Shown: positions 18,746 to 28,474, numbered from the stretch's first letter. The stretch: DNA of 64,000 bases from Thermogutta terrifontis (GCF_002277955.1 NZ_CP018477.1:2067206-2131205); one strand, 5' to 3'. Numbers and translations are program-made. The notes: generated by a model from the letters alone, not told the origin.

Positions 18746-20140
18746 TTACATAATTTCTCTCAACAGGCCGCCTGATGTGGCCCCGTTTTCCGGCTCGGGG
18801 ATCAGTCGGACCATGTATCCCTGCGGATGGCGGATGGTGGTCCCAGGATCAATTCCCAAAAGCTCATACATGCTGGCGATCAGGTCGGTTGGATGCACAG
18901 GTCGGTCTTTGACTTCGGAGCCCGTCCTGTCTGTTGCCCCCACCACATGGCCACCCTTGAACCCACCGCCCGCCACAAGAGCAGAGAACGCCGGGCCATA
19001 GTGGTGCCGACCGCCGTTCCACGGAGCTTCCCATGCGATCTTTGGAGTCCGGCCGAACTCTCCGCAGCACCAGACGATCGTCGAGTCAAGCAGGCCGCGA
19101 TCGGCCAGGTCCTGAATCAGGGAGGCCAGTCCGCGATCGAATTCGGGCAGCTTACGCCGCATGACCACGAAGTTCTCTTTATGGGTGTCCCAGCCTTTGT
19201 AGTTGATTGTGATGTAACGGACACCGCGTTCCACCATCCGCCGAGCCACCAAACAGGATTGACCGAAGGTGGTCGTCCCATATTTCTCCCGCACTTCCTG
19301 CGGTTCCTCGCTCGGATCAAAGGCCTTACCGCTGGTGCCCAGAATCAGGTCGTAGGCCTGTTCCTCGGCCTGTTTGATTTCTTGAATTTGGGGATCATCC
19401 CCCATAACCTGGCGCAGAAGATCCAAGTTTTGCAAGAGTTCCCGGCGACTTTTTTGCCGGGCCACAGTCACTCCGGGTGTTACAATCCCTTCCACGGTGA
19501 ACGGGGTTCGGGCTGGATCGCCGCCCGTGGCGAACGGTTTAAAGCGTGGGCCCAAAAATCCCGCCTCAGAGAACCGCCCTTGCGGTTCGGTCAGCACGAT
19601 ATACGGAGGAATCAAACCCTCGTATTCTGGTGGTTGTCCCTTGAAGTAGGCCACTACTGCCCCCACGGCGGGATAGACGATCCGGTCTCCCGGCATGCGT
19701 CCTGTTTGCACCAGGTAGGAAGCCGTTTCATGGGCGTTGACGCCGTGCGTCATGCTGCGGATGAGACTGTACTTATCCGCGATTTTTGCCAGTTCCGTGA
19801 GCAGTTCGTTGATCCGAATGCCACTGACGTTCGTTGCGATGGGGCTTGTGAATGGTCCGCAGTAATCGCTGCCCGCCTCGGGTTTTGGGTCGAACGTGTC
19901 CAAGTGTGGCGGACCGCCCCACATCCAAATTTGGATCACGGCTTTTGCCTTTGCAGGTTTGGTGGCCGGAAGAGTCGGATCAAAGGCCCAAGCATGACGG
20001 GGGAGAACTCCCGAGCGGCCGAGGTAGAGGGCCAGCGCGCCGAAGATTCCCCGCTTGAGCGCAGCACGCCGACTCAATCGGGTCGAAAGTTGAGGCCCTT
20101 CCGCATTGAGAACCACATGGGTATTGGCGACATCGCTCAT
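18746..20140 (-). CDS. DUF1501 protein (Tat-exported, sulfatase-fold-like)
   Basis: A 464-residue member of DUF1501, a large planctomycete and verrucomicrobial family distantly related to alkaline phosphatase/sulfatase folds. The N-terminus has a twin-arginine signal (SRRAALKRGIFGALALYLG) and then PKAKAVIQIWMWGGPPHLDTFDPKP, the family hallmark. GWDTH and CCGEFGRTPK supply likely metal ligands and the C-terminus has the usual HPTDLIASMYELLGIDP. ATG 20140 follows a clear GGAGG; the gene begins 20 bases after the DUF1549/1553 gene ends, which is the standard two-gene arrangement. Their joint function is unproven, with proposals centred on surface polysaccharide processing. Confidence 0.93.
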   Translation of the reverse strand: MSDVANTHVVLNAEGPQLSTRLSRRAALKRGIFGALALYLGRSGVLPRHAWAFDPTLPATKPAKAKAVIQIWMWGGPPHLDTFDPKPEAGSDYCGPFTSPIATNVSGIRINELLTELAKIADKYSLIRSMTHGVNAHETASYLVQTGRMPGDRIVYPAVGAVVAYFKGQPPEYEGLIPPYIVLTEPQGRFSEAGFLGPRFKPFATGGDPARTPFTVEGIVTPGVTVARQKSRRELLQNLDLLRQVMGDDPQIQEIKQAEEQAYDLILGTSGKAFDPSEEPQEVREKYGTTTFGQSCLVARRMVERGVRYITINYKGWDTHKENFVVMRRKLPEFDRGLASLIQDLADRGLLDSTIVWCCGEFGRTPKIAWEAPWNGGRHHYGPAFSALVAGGGFKGGHVVGATDRTGSEVKDRPVHPTDLIASMYELLGIDPGTTIRHPQGYMVRLIPEPENGATSGGLLREIM

Positions 20141-20159
20141 GAGCGAACCTCCCTCCATT

Positions 20160-21752
20160 TCAGTGGCGGTAGAGAAACTCCGTACTATTCATCAAGGCCC
20201 AAATAAGATCGACGACCATTTCCCGTGAAAGCCGCGAAGACTTTGCGGTGGTTTGTTTAAGAATTTGCCACTCTTTCTCGGTCGGATACCGAGAGAGAAT
20301 CGTGAGGTAGAGTCGGGTAACCGTTTGCCGAGGATTTGCGTAAGAGGTACGGGCCCACTCCAACCCCGGCCCCTCCTCGATCTTTCGCAATATATGGCTG
20401 GAGTTGAGAAGATGGAGCCGCTGCGATGCCGTCATGCGGTTCGTTCGTTCGGACACGAGTCCCACATCGCGCGGTGGTCGTCCAAAAAGCTCCAGGAAAG
20501 CACTTGTAATGCTGGCATCCCCCAGACGGATTGCTCGTTCTCCCTGGGGAATGATGGTGTAAGGCTCGGGCACCATACTCCAGTACTCTTCGCTGGTCCC
20601 CGTAATTTGGCAAATAGCGTCGATGAGCACCTCGGCGTCAAGACGGCGCATCGGATAGTAGGCAAAGTAAATGCTTGCTTGAGGGTTCTGGCTTCTGGAG
20701 ATACACGACAATTGATACGTGGCGGAATTGCAGATAAGACGATAGATGTGTTTGAGGTCCCAGCCGGAACGAACCAGCTCCGACTCCAGATAAGAAAGAA
20801 CCTCGGGAGCCACGGCAGGATTGTCGTCTCGGATATCATCCGGCTCGTGGATGATCCCCCGGCCGAACAGCCAGTACCAAATTCGATTAACCGCGTTCTT
20901 AGCGAACCACGGATTCTTTGGCGAGATCAACCAGTCCGCGAACACCTGGCGGGGATCACGATCGGCCGGCAATTGAATTTTGACCCCGTCAGGAAACATC
21001 GCTTCCCTGGGCGGAGCCTGCTGTGTTGCGGCGCTGCCAGCGTAAGGATCCCAGCTCACGATCTCCTCTTTCCATTCCATTGTCGGCTTAAAACTGATCT
21101 GCGAGAAAAAGGCCGCCATGCCTTCAAGTTTTTCCCGCGGCCATTGATCTGTCCGAACGCCCATGAAAGTGAGTGCAACAACCTGGGCAATGCCTTTGGG
21201 ACTTCGATCTTGCGTGGCGCGATAAAAATTCACAGGCCCCACCCGAAAGTTGCTGCCGCTCGACGTGAGAAGTTCCCGCACAAACTGGTCGTAAGGCTTA
21301 TTTCTCGCCAGAGAAGAATACAGCCACCTGTTATACGCTTGCACGGCGTTAGGCCACAGGTTAATGGGGAATTCTGCCTTGATTCGGAGAACGTCTCCCC
21401 ATCGCATGGTCCAGTAATCGGCGTACTCCGGCCGATTGAGCAACTCGTCAATCAGCCGTTCCCTCTTTCGCGGATCGCGATCTTCGAGAAACTTCCTCGC
21501 CTCGCTTTCCGTGGGCAATGTGCCAATCAGATCGAGATAAACCCGTCTGAGAAAGACTGCGTCCGAACAGATGAGTGCGGGAGTGATGCCCTGCTCCTTC
21601 CACCTCGCCGCCAAGAGTTCGTCAATCCGATTGCGGACGCTGAACTCCTGGTTGCTGTCGAACGGCTCAACCGGTTCGGGAGGAATGGCGGCAAACGTCG
21701 CCGTAACTGTCAAGGCAGCCAAGAGGAAACCGATCGGGACGGGGTTCCGCAT
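20160..21752 (-). CDS. DUF1549 / DUF1553 exported protein
   Basis: A 530-residue exported protein with a cleavable signal (VPIGFLLAALTVTATFAA). DUF1549 covers about residues 40-235 (RVYLDLIGTLPTESEARKFL, WGDVLR, SGSNFRVGPVNFYR, LTFMGVRTDQWP). DUF1553 covers about 260-520 (DPRQVFADWLISPKNPWFAKNAVNRIW, LFGRGI, ATYQLS, R-rich PMRRLDAEVLIDAI, NSTEFLYRH). Many relatives have an N-terminal cytochrome-c-like domain (PSD1) and this one has none. It is the first gene of the four-gene leftward operon and is paired with DUF1501. The biochemical activity is unknown. Confidence 0.92.
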   Translation of the reverse strand: MRNPVPIGFLLAALTVTATFAAIPPEPVEPFDSNQEFSVRNRIDELLAARWKEQGITPALICSDAVFLRRVYLDLIGTLPTESEARKFLEDRDPRKRERLIDELLNRPEYADYWTMRWGDVLRIKAEFPINLWPNAVQAYNRWLYSSLARNKPYDQFVRELLTSSGSNFRVGPVNFYRATQDRSPKGIAQVVALTFMGVRTDQWPREKLEGMAAFFSQISFKPTMEWKEEIVSWDPYAGSAATQQAPPREAMFPDGVKIQLPADRDPRQVFADWLISPKNPWFAKNAVNRIWYWLFGRGIIHEPDDIRDDNPAVAPEVLSYLESELVRSGWDLKHIYRLICNSATYQLSCISRSQNPQASIYFAYYPMRRLDAEVLIDAICQITGTSEEYWSMVPEPYTIIPQGERAIRLGDASITSAFLELFGRPPRDVGLVSERTNRMTASQRLHLLNSSHILRKIEEGPGLEWARTSYANPRQTVTRLYLTILSRYPTEKEWQILKQTTAKSSRLSREMVVDLIWALMNSTEFLYRH

Positions 21753-22085
21753 GAGATACCTTTTTCAAAAGCCAGCAAGACGGAAAACAAATCCACCTGT
21801 CATTTCCCTCCAGAGAGTAATAGCGCGAGACGGCACGAGTGCACGAAAGCCGAGAGTCTCAAAAAACGAGACGCTCAAGGGAGGCCCTTGAAAAGACCGC
21901 CGAGCCTACAGTGACCGAAAATGCAACTCCAAAAGGTGACCAATCGCAGAGAACCAGCAGCCCGGGGGCCACGGCTTATCGCAAAGAATGGTCATTAACC
22001 GCGGGCGTCCAACCGGCAGGTACCGGTTCCGTTCCAAGTTCAGAAATCACCATTTCCCACTCGGAGGGATCCCTTGGCAATAGCG
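21753..22085. other. Intergenic region between glyQS and the DUF1549 gene
   Basis: About 330 bases with no gene. It contains the minus-strand terminator-like hairpin at 21861-21891 and should hold the promoter for the DUF1549 operon, which I could not define. Confidence 0.45.
21861..21891 (-). terminator. Probable terminator downstream of glyQS
   Basis: Read on the minus strand, TCAAGGG and CCCTTGA form a perfect 7-bp stem with a 3-base loop (21875-21891), followed after 8 bases by six T. It lies about 195 bases after the glyQS stop. The gap before the T-run makes it a moderate candidate. Confidence 0.35.
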
Positions 22086-23714
22086 TCATTCAGGAACCAC
22101 ATACGTACCCCGAATGAGCCCGCGAATGACCTCCACGCAGTCATCTGCCTTAATTCTCCACTGCCGGAGGGAATCGCGATCCCTCACAGTTACGGTATCG
22201 TCCTGGAGAGTTTGGCTGTCCACAGTGATGCAGTAGGGCGTGCCGATCTCGTCCTGGCGCCGATAGCGTCTCCCCACAGCCCCTTTTTCGTCATAAAAGC
22301 AGTTAAAATGCGGTTTCAGATCCGCGTAAATTCGCTGGGCAATTTCCGGCATGCCGTCTTTCTTTACGAGAGGAAATACTGCAACCTTGATGGGAGCCAA
22401 CCTGGGGTGGAGTCGCAACACCACCCGTTTTGTGGGGACTCCCTTTTCATCGGGTACCATGTCCTCGGCATATGCCTCGCACAGAAACGCCAAGGCTGCC
22501 CGGTCTGCCCCAGCCGAGGGTTCGATCACGTGCGGAATAAACCTTTCCCGAGTTTCCTCATCAAAATAAGTAAGGTCTTTCCCGCTGCCCCGGTATTTTG
22601 GCTGACCATCTGGTCCTAGTTCGACCACCAGCTCATTTCCTTTTCGGATGAGTTTTCCTTCCATGTGACTCCGCAAATCAAAGTCACCGCGGTGGGCGAT
22701 TCCCTCCAATTCTCCGAAATCCCCCGGAGCAAGGAACGGAAAAGCATATTCCACATCCGCTGTGCCGCAGGAGTAATGACTCAGCTCGTCTGGTGAGTGA
22801 TCCCGCAGACGCAACCGCTCGCTGGCAAGGCCCAAACTGATGTACCAGTTGAATCGGCGCTGCCGCCAGTACTCGTACCAGGCCCGAGATGTTTCGGGCC
22901 GGCAGAAAAACTCGATTTCCATCTGTTCGAATTCTCGCGAGCGGAACGTGAAATACCGCGGCGTGATTTCGTTTCGGAAACTCTTGCCCACTTGGGCGAT
23001 TCCAAAGGGAATCTTTACCCGGGTGCTGTCAAGTACGTTTTTGAAATTCACAAAAATGCCTTGAGCTGTCTCGGGCCGAAGAAAAGCCACGTTTTCCTCC
23101 CCGCTTAAGGCGCCGACATAGGTTTTAAACATCAGGTTAAACTCCCGGGGAGGCGTGAGTGTGCCCAGGGTTTTGGCATCCGGGGCGAGCACCTGCGAAA
23201 AGTCTTCTACTGTGGTAAGCGACACCAGCGGCGAATGCCACACCAGACGATCGGCTTCCTTGCTCCGAAGATTGAAAAAACGCAGGGCTTTGTGCTCCAC
23301 GTCGGCCAGGGCCTCGTCGCCCACGGCTTCGGTAGTCACAAAAATTCGCTGGCCGTTGTATTCTACCCATCTTCCCTGAACCTGATCATAGCGATACCGT
23401 TTTTTTGTCTCCCGGCAGTCAACCATGTAATCGTGAAAGAGGTCGTAATGCCCGGAGCATTTCCACACCTGGGGATGCATGATAATGGTCGAGTCGATGC
23501 CCACCATTTGAAACGCGGACGGCGCACCCGGCGGCACGACAAGTTCGTTGTGAGAGGTCACGTTGTCGTACCACCACGCTTCGCGAATATTGCGTTTGAG
23601 CTCCACCCCCAGCGGACCGTAGTCCCAGAAACCGTTAATCCCGCCATAGATTTCACTCGATTGGAAAAGAAACCCCCTCCGTTTGCACAGTGCAACAAGC
23701 GCATCCATGTTCAT
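22086..23714 (-). CDS. glyQS: Glycine--tRNA ligase, dimeric type
   Basis: A 542-residue class II synthetase that charges tRNA-Gly, of the alpha2 type rather than the alpha2-beta2 type. Recognisable blocks are FWDYGPLGVELKRNI near residue 30, motif 2 (FRNEITPRYFTFRSREFEQMEIEFF), SHYSCGTADVEY, motif 3 (EPSAGADRAALAFL), and a C-terminal anticodon-binding domain (LAPIKVAVFPL). The strong GGAGG 10 bases upstream supports the ATG at 23714; a second ATG two codons on is also possible. It is divergent from the trehalose operon, with no functional tie. Confidence 0.95.
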   Translation of the reverse strand: MNMDALVALCKRRGFLFQSSEIYGGINGFWDYGPLGVELKRNIREAWWYDNVTSHNELVVPPGAPSAFQMVGIDSTIIMHPQVWKCSGHYDLFHDYMVDCRETKKRYRYDQVQGRWVEYNGQRIFVTTEAVGDEALADVEHKALRFFNLRSKEADRLVWHSPLVSLTTVEDFSQVLAPDAKTLGTLTPPREFNLMFKTYVGALSGEENVAFLRPETAQGIFVNFKNVLDSTRVKIPFGIAQVGKSFRNEITPRYFTFRSREFEQMEIEFFCRPETSRAWYEYWRQRRFNWYISLGLASERLRLRDHSPDELSHYSCGTADVEYAFPFLAPGDFGELEGIAHRGDFDLRSHMEGKLIRKGNELVVELGPDGQPKYRGSGKDLTYFDEETRERFIPHVIEPSAGADRAALAFLCEAYAEDMVPDEKGVPTKRVVLRLHPRLAPIKVAVFPLVKKDGMPEIAQRIYADLKPHFNCFYDEKGAVGRRYRRQDEIGTPYCITVDSQTLQDDTVTVRDRDSLRQWRIKADDCVEVIRGLIRGTYVVPE

Positions 23715-24248
23715 GTCCGTGTTTCCTCCAAATGGTTGCGATGGGCACTCTTTCTCAGTGCGGACGCCCTTCGGAGTGGCGGTTTGCCGAAGCGATCGGG
23801 TTTGTGAATGGCCGCGTAAACGCTCTAATTTACCTCGAGGCGGAGCGGACGTCTATTCACCACATAGCGAATGGAGATCGCGGGGGTGAGATCGCGGCGA
23901 AGGTCTCGGTAGGCTTGACTCGGCCAATCTTGGGGCCCAAAATAAAGTCACCGCAACAGTCTGGCAAAAAAGTGTTATCGTTTTCACCTCATGCCGCAAT
24001 TATTAGACCTCTTAATGTCTATTCAGATCACTCACCCAAAGCGGTAGGTGGTCGGTGGAGAGCCTCGCACGTATATTCACCGTACCAGGCGACCTCCGGA
24101 GCGGCGCCGGTGGCCGGTTGCACTCTGAACGCTTGAATGATTCACGCGGCAACCAATACGCATCGTTTGGACAGTCATCCCCTAGAAAATCGATCCTCGA
24201 GTGCTGTGCCACCGGCAGCGAGCACAACTGGAAAAGGAGATACCCAGA
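23715..24248. other. Divergent region between glyQS and the trehalose operon
   Basis: About 530 bases with no gene. A small dyad (TAGAC/GTCTA, around 24005-24020) is visible. Possible but unconvincing -35/-10 boxes occur ahead of the operon (TTGGAC near 24167), and I do not assign them. Confidence 0.4.
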
Positions 24249-24902
24249 ATGACTTTCATTGTCAAAGACTGCGCACTGATTCCTCTTTCAACAGGGCTCA
24301 GGGCAAGCAATCTCAGTGAGTTCAAAGCGGCGCTGGCCATGGCGCCGACCGAGTGCATCTACCATCATTTCTGGGGTGCCCTGCTTCAGCCCCGGTTTGA
24401 CGACCCGGAGTTCAAAAACGACTTCGCGGTTTGGGTGTATCGGGAAATCCGAGACGAAGTTTTGGCAGAATTGCTGGCGATCATTGATCCGGCGGATTAT
24501 AGCGACCTGGAGGTCCTTCGCGGCGAAATCATTGAGCTGATCGAACAGAGAATCGAACAGAAGGAGTGGCTGGCGTGGATCCCCGCGACCCGGCCGTTTT
24601 ATTTCCTTCGAGCCCAAATTGTGGTGTTCGATACGGGGCGCCGGGCGGAGACCGTCGAGGACCTGGCGGCTTTGCTGCCGGAGCTTTCGCCGGGCTCGGT
24701 GTTCTACCATGTCATCGACGCCAGACGACGATCTCCAGTGTGCTGCGACGACTTCTCGGCCTGGCTGGAGGGGTTAGGGGAGGGTTATGAGCCTTTACGG
24801 CATGCTCTGTCTGAAATTGATCCGTATTTCGGCAGTCTGACCGATCTACGCTCACAGTTGATCAACGCATTCCACTCTTTCTTGCATGCGGAGAAGGTAT
24901 GA
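24249..24902 (+). CDS. DUF5752 family protein, trehalose-operon leader gene
   Basis: A 217-residue cytoplasmic protein without signal or membrane segments. It looks like the DUF5752 family, which I associate with glycosyltransferase/trehalose gene clusters. It shows two similar halves: residues about 10-80 (LSTGLRASNLSEFKAAL, SIYHHFWGALL-like ECIYHHFWG) and about 120-200 (DTGRRAETVEDLAALL, SVFYHVIDARRR). This suggests an internal duplication of an AETLxDL...SIYYHxx unit. No catalytic motif is known. AGGAG is 10 bases before ATG 24249. Its stop overlaps the next start by 4 bases (ATGA), so it is translationally coupled to the TreT-like gene. A regulatory or scaffolding role is a guess. Confidence 0.75.
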   Translation: MTFIVKDCALIPLSTGLRASNLSEFKAALAMAPTECIYHHFWGALLQPRFDDPEFKNDFAVWVYREIRDEVLAELLAIIDPADYSDLEVLRGEIIELIEQRIEQKEWLAWIPATRPFYFLRAQIVVFDTGRRAETVEDLAALLPELSPGSVFYHVIDARRRSPVCCDDFSAWLEGLGEGYEPLRHALSEIDPYFGSLTDLRSQLINAFHSFLHAEKV

Positions 24903-26152
24903 CGGAACTACTTGAACGCTATGCAGAGGTTGCTGGTCCCGACGCGGTGGCCCAGTTACGACAGTTGGCTGAGCCACTCAAGGGGATGAAAGTCGTCCAC
25001 GTCAACTCGACAAGAGTGGGTGGAGGGGTCGCTGAGATTCTCAATCAGTTGGTTCCTCTCCTCCGCGAACTTGGCGTCAATGCGGAATGGCATGTAATCG
25101 AGGGGAACGCGGCGTTTTTCACCTGTACGAAGAAATTTCATAACTGTCTTCAGGGCGCTGTGGATCGACCCAGCGAACAGGATCTGGCGATTTACGAGCA
25201 GGTCAACGCGGAGAATGCCGAGCGGTTGGCTCCCGTGCTCAAGGAAGCGGATGTCGTTTTCATCCATGATCCGCAGCCGGCAGCACTCATTCGGCACTTT
25301 CCTGAACGGAAAGGGAAATGGATTTGGCGGTGTCACATCGATGCCAGTCATCCGGACCGAAGCGTGTGGCGGTACCTGCGTCAATTTCTGAAAGACTACG
25401 ATGCCAGCATCTTTTCCCTTCCGGACTTTGCACGGGCGCTTCCTCACCCTCAATACCTGATTGCGCCAGCGATCGACCCGTTCAGTGGAAAAAACTGTGA
25501 TCTCTCGGAAGACTTCATTGACGCGGTAGCCAGCGATTTCAACCTGGACAGGGGGCGTCCCTTGCTTGTTCAGGTGTCGCGATTTGATCGCTTCAAGGAT
25601 CCGCTTGGGGTTATCCGCGCGTACCAGATCACCAAGCGATTTTTCCCGTCTGTTCAGCTCGTGCTGGCGGGCGGTGGAGCTACCGACGATCCCGAGGGCG
25701 GCATGGTCCTTGCCGAAGTTCGCGCGGCAGCCGCGGGCGATCCCAACATCCACGTTTTGGAACTTCCTAGTGATGCCCACCGCATTATTAACGCCTTTCA
25801 GCGTCTGGCCACGATTGTCCTTCAGAAGTCCACCCGGGAGGGATTTGGATTGACGGTGACCGAAGCTCTCTGGAAAGGCAAACCGGTGATTGGGGGGAAT
25901 GCAGGGGGAATCCGACTCCAGGTGATCAACCACCACACCGGTTTCCTGGTGAGTTCTCCGGAGGGGGCCGCCATGCGAATTCGCTACCTCCTGGAACGCC
26001 CTGATCAGGCCCAGCGTATGGGCGAGAAAGGGCGGAAGTACGTGCGAGAAAATTTCCTCATGACTCGGCTGGCGCGCGACCATCTGACCTTGATGGTGGC
26101 CCTGCTCCGCCGGGAAATCGAAAGGATTGACACGACCCAATGGAGATCCTGA
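24899..26152 (+). CDS. treT: Trehalose synthase, TreT-like GT4 glycosyltransferase
   Basis: A 417-residue GT-B retaining glycosyltransferase that would make trehalose from NDP-glucose and glucose in one step. TreT signatures are HVNSTRVGGGVAEILNQL with the invariant GGGVAE, AFFTCTKKFHNCLQG, and IWRCHIDASHPD. The sugar-nucleotide site has QVSRFDRFKDPLGVI and the EX7E-like block STREGFGLTVTEALWKGKPVIGG. It overlaps its upstream neighbour by 4 bases and otsB by 13 bases. A related activity (for example trehalose phosphorylase in the synthetic direction) cannot be excluded by sequence. Confidence 0.85.
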   Translation: MTELLERYAEVAGPDAVAQLRQLAEPLKGMKVVHVNSTRVGGGVAEILNQLVPLLRELGVNAEWHVIEGNAAFFTCTKKFHNCLQGAVDRPSEQDLAIYEQVNAENAERLAPVLKEADVVFIHDPQPAALIRHFPERKGKWIWRCHIDASHPDRSVWRYLRQFLKDYDASIFSLPDFARALPHPQYLIAPAIDPFSGKNCDLSEDFIDAVASDFNLDRGRPLLVQVSRFDRFKDPLGVIRAYQITKRFFPSVQLVLAGGGATDDPEGGMVLAEVRAAAAGDPNIHVLELPSDAHRIINAFQRLATIVLQKSTREGFGLTVTEALWKGKPVIGGNAGGIRLQVINHHTGFLVSSPEGAAMRIRYLLERPDQAQRMGEKGRKYVRENFLMTRLARDHLTLMVALLRREIERIDTTQWRS

Positions 26153-26946
26153 AAAACCCTCACAAATTGCCAGCGATCCTTGATTTGCTGGCACAAGGGG
26201 CTCAGGGGGTTCTCCTTTGCGATTACGACGGGACGTTGGCACCTTTTTGTGAGGACCCACGAAAGGCCGTTCCCTATTCCTGGGTTCCTGCCCTTTTGGG
26301 GGAGATTCAGCGAGAAGGAACCCGAGTGATTGTAGTGACGGGACGGCTCGCTGAGGATCTCACGGTTCTTCTTCCCCTCTCAGGAGTTGAAATCTGGGGC
26401 AGTCATGGCCGCGAGCGGCTTTTTCCGGATGGCCGACGGTGGGTGTGGGAACCGGATCCACACGCCGAGCAACTCCTCGACACTATTAAAACGGAGCTTT
26501 CTCGAGAATGGCCGGATGTGCGGATGGAACGGAAAGTGGGATGCCTCGCAATCCACTTCCGCGGCCTGCCCGACCAGGACGTGCAACGGCTGCAGCAGTC
26601 AATCGCGGACTTTCTCCATCGGCAGGATTCCAGCGGCCTTTTGGAGAGGAGAGCTTTCCATCTTGGAGTGGAACTCCAGATATCGGGACCTACAAAAGGG
26701 GACGCCGTGCGGGGAATTCTTCAGGAACTGGGGGATCGGAGAACGGCGGTGGCTTTTCTGGGAGACGATCGGACGGACGAGGATGCCTTTCGTGCTCTGG
26801 GAGAAGCGGGGCTGAGCGTGCTTGTCAGTCCGACACCACGAGAGACGTACGCAGACGTTCGTCTGGAAAATGAAGGGGAAGTTCACGACTTCCTTCGTCG
26901 CTGGCTGAACGCTGCGAGGAAAGGAGGAGATCATGACCGGCAATAA
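26140..26946 (+). CDS. otsB: Trehalose-6-phosphate phosphatase
   Basis: A 268-residue HAD-superfamily phosphatase that removes phosphate from trehalose 6-phosphate. The nucleophile motif is LLCDYDGTLAPF (Asp28, Asp30), motif II is VIVVTGR, and the C-terminal metal motif is FLGDDRTDEDAF. The cap region carries GSHGRE and ELQISGPTKGDAV, both typical of OtsB. The length is normal. It overlaps both the TreT-like gene (13 bases) and otsA (14 bases), so all four genes form one tightly coupled translational unit. Confidence 0.94.
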   Translation: MEILKNPHKLPAILDLLAQGAQGVLLCDYDGTLAPFCEDPRKAVPYSWVPALLGEIQREGTRVIVVTGRLAEDLTVLLPLSGVEIWGSHGRERLFPDGRRWVWEPDPHAEQLLDTIKTELSREWPDVRMERKVGCLAIHFRGLPDQDVQRLQQSIADFLHRQDSSGLLERRAFHLGVELQISGPTKGDAVRGILQELGDRRTAVAFLGDDRTDEDAFRALGEAGLSVLVSPTPRETYADVRLENEGEVHDFLRRWLNAARKGGDHDRQ

Positions 26947-28453
26947 AAAAGGTCAACGGTTGCTCATCGTTTCCAACCGTTTGCCTCTCAAACTCACCCG
27001 AGAACGGAGCGGGACCTGGCGGCTCGACCGCGGCAGCGGCGGTCTGGTGACGGCCCTGGCCCCGGTGTTGCGGAACCGAGGGGGAGTGTGGATTGGCTGG
27101 CCGGGCATTCCCCAGGAAAAAGCGCCCCCGAATCTCGGTGAGCTCCTCGATCGCGCAGGCCGCGACCTCGGCTACCGCATTGCACCAGTTGGATTGTCCC
27201 GCCGGGAACAGCGACTTTTCTATGAAGGATTCTCCAACGAAGTGATTTGGCCATTATTCCATGAATTGCCGACGTTAGCCAACTTCGATCCAACTTATTG
27301 GCTTGCTTACCACCAGGTGAACCGCAAGTACGCCGAGGCTATCGCCGCAGAATCACAACCCGATTATTTCGTCTGGGTCCACGATTATCAGCTCATGCTG
27401 GTGGCCCAGGAGTTGCGTGCTCTGGGCGTGAACAGCTATGTGGCTTTTTTTCTTCACATTCCCTTTCCGCCGCTCGACGTCTTTCTCAAAATTCCCTGGC
27501 GGTTGGAGATTCTCAATGCCCTTCTCCAGTTTGATCTCCTGGGCGTGCAGACAGCGCGAGATAGGCGAAACCTGCTGGATTGCTTCCGTGCGCTGATGCC
27601 GGACGTGAAATGGCACGGACGTGGTCGCGTGGTCGTGGGACAGGTCAACGACCGATTCGTGCGGATTGGAGATTTCCCCATTTCCATTGATTATCGGTCT
27701 TTTGTTCGCCGGGCAGGCTCTAAAGAAGTCCTGGCAGTCAGAGATGGGATCCGCAAAACATTGGCCAACTGTAAAATCCTGCTGGGAGTGGATCGGCTCG
27801 ACTACACGAAGGGGATTCCTCACCGGCTGCAGGCATTCCGTGAGGCATTAAGGGAGTATCCCGATCTGGTAGGCAAGACCACGCTGATCCAGGTTGTGGT
27901 GCCCAGCAGAACGGGCGTTCCGCAGTACCGCCGGTTGCGTGCAGAAATCGAACGGCTTGTGGGGACCATCAATGGTGAGTTTACCAAACCGGGCTGGGTC
28001 CCCATTCATTATATCTTCCGTTCTCTCGCTCCTGACGAGCTTCTGGGGTATTACCGCGCGGCTGATGTGGCGCTCATCACGCCGCTCAAAGATGGTATGA
28101 ACCTGATCGCCAAAGAATACTGCGTGACGAACGTGGATAATGACGGAGTGCTGATTCTGAGTGAATTTGCCGGAGCAGCTTCTCAACTTCAACATGGGGC
28201 CATCCTTGTGAACCCGTTCCATGTCCAGCAGGTTGCCTCCGCGATTCATCAAGCATGTACGATGCCGATCACAGAGCGCAAGCGGCGAATGAAAAAACTG
28301 CGGCAGTCTATTCGGAAGCAGGATATTTTCTGGTGGGTGGACTCTTTTCTGCGGAGTGCAATCGCCAAAGACCTCAGCGAGTTTCCCCAGTTGGACGAGT
28401 ACATGCCCCTCACAACCCGGCCGGAACCTATTGCCAGTATCCCTGGGGCATAG
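26933..28453 (+). CDS. otsA: Trehalose-6-phosphate synthase (GT20)
   Basis: A 506-residue enzyme that joins NDP-glucose and glucose 6-phosphate to trehalose 6-phosphate. The GT20 motifs are all present: [62 protein letters not shown] and [14 protein letters not shown]. It therefore looks fully active, with otsB directly upstream. The cell would have two routes to trehalose from one operon, the OtsAB route and the one-step TreT route. It ends 200 bases from the convergent EF-hand gene, with hairpins between. Confidence 0.94.
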   Translation: MTGNKKGQRLLIVSNRLPLKLTRERSGTWRLDRGSGGLVTALAPVLRNRGGVWIGWPGIPQEKAPPNLGELLDRAGRDLGYRIAPVGLSRREQRLFYEGFSNEVIWPLFHELPTLANFDPTYWLAYHQVNRKYAEAIAAESQPDYFVWVHDYQLMLVAQELRALGVNSYVAFFLHIPFPPLDVFLKIPWRLEILNALLQFDLLGVQTARDRRNLLDCFRALMPDVKWHGRGRVVVGQVNDRFVRIGDFPISIDYRSFVRRAGSKEVLAVRDGIRKTLANCKILLGVDRLDYTKGIPHRLQAFREALREYPDLVGKTTLIQVVVPSRTGVPQYRRLRAEIERLVGTINGEFTKPGWVPIHYIFRSLAPDELLGYYRAADVALITPLKDGMNLIAKEYCVTNVDNDGVLILSEFAGAASQLQHGAILVNPFHVQQVASAIHQACTMPITERKRRMKKLRQSIRKQDIFWWVDSFLRSAIAKDLSEFPQLDEYMPLTTRPEPIASIPGA

Positions 28454-28474
28454 TCAGGCTTTCCACGGTCCGGA

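Noticed and set aside
18827-20206. Antisense frame of 459 residues over DUF1501
   Set aside because: Composition fits a shadow of the DUF1501 gene and no motif is seen.
20253-21914. Antisense frame of 553 residues across the DUF1549/1553 gene
   Set aside because: No recognisable domain or ribosome site; the opposite strand carries a full DUF1549/1553 gene with a signal peptide.
24956-26260. Antisense frame of 434 residues over the TreT-like gene
   Set aside because: The plus strand has the clear glycosyltransferase motifs; the antisense frame has none.
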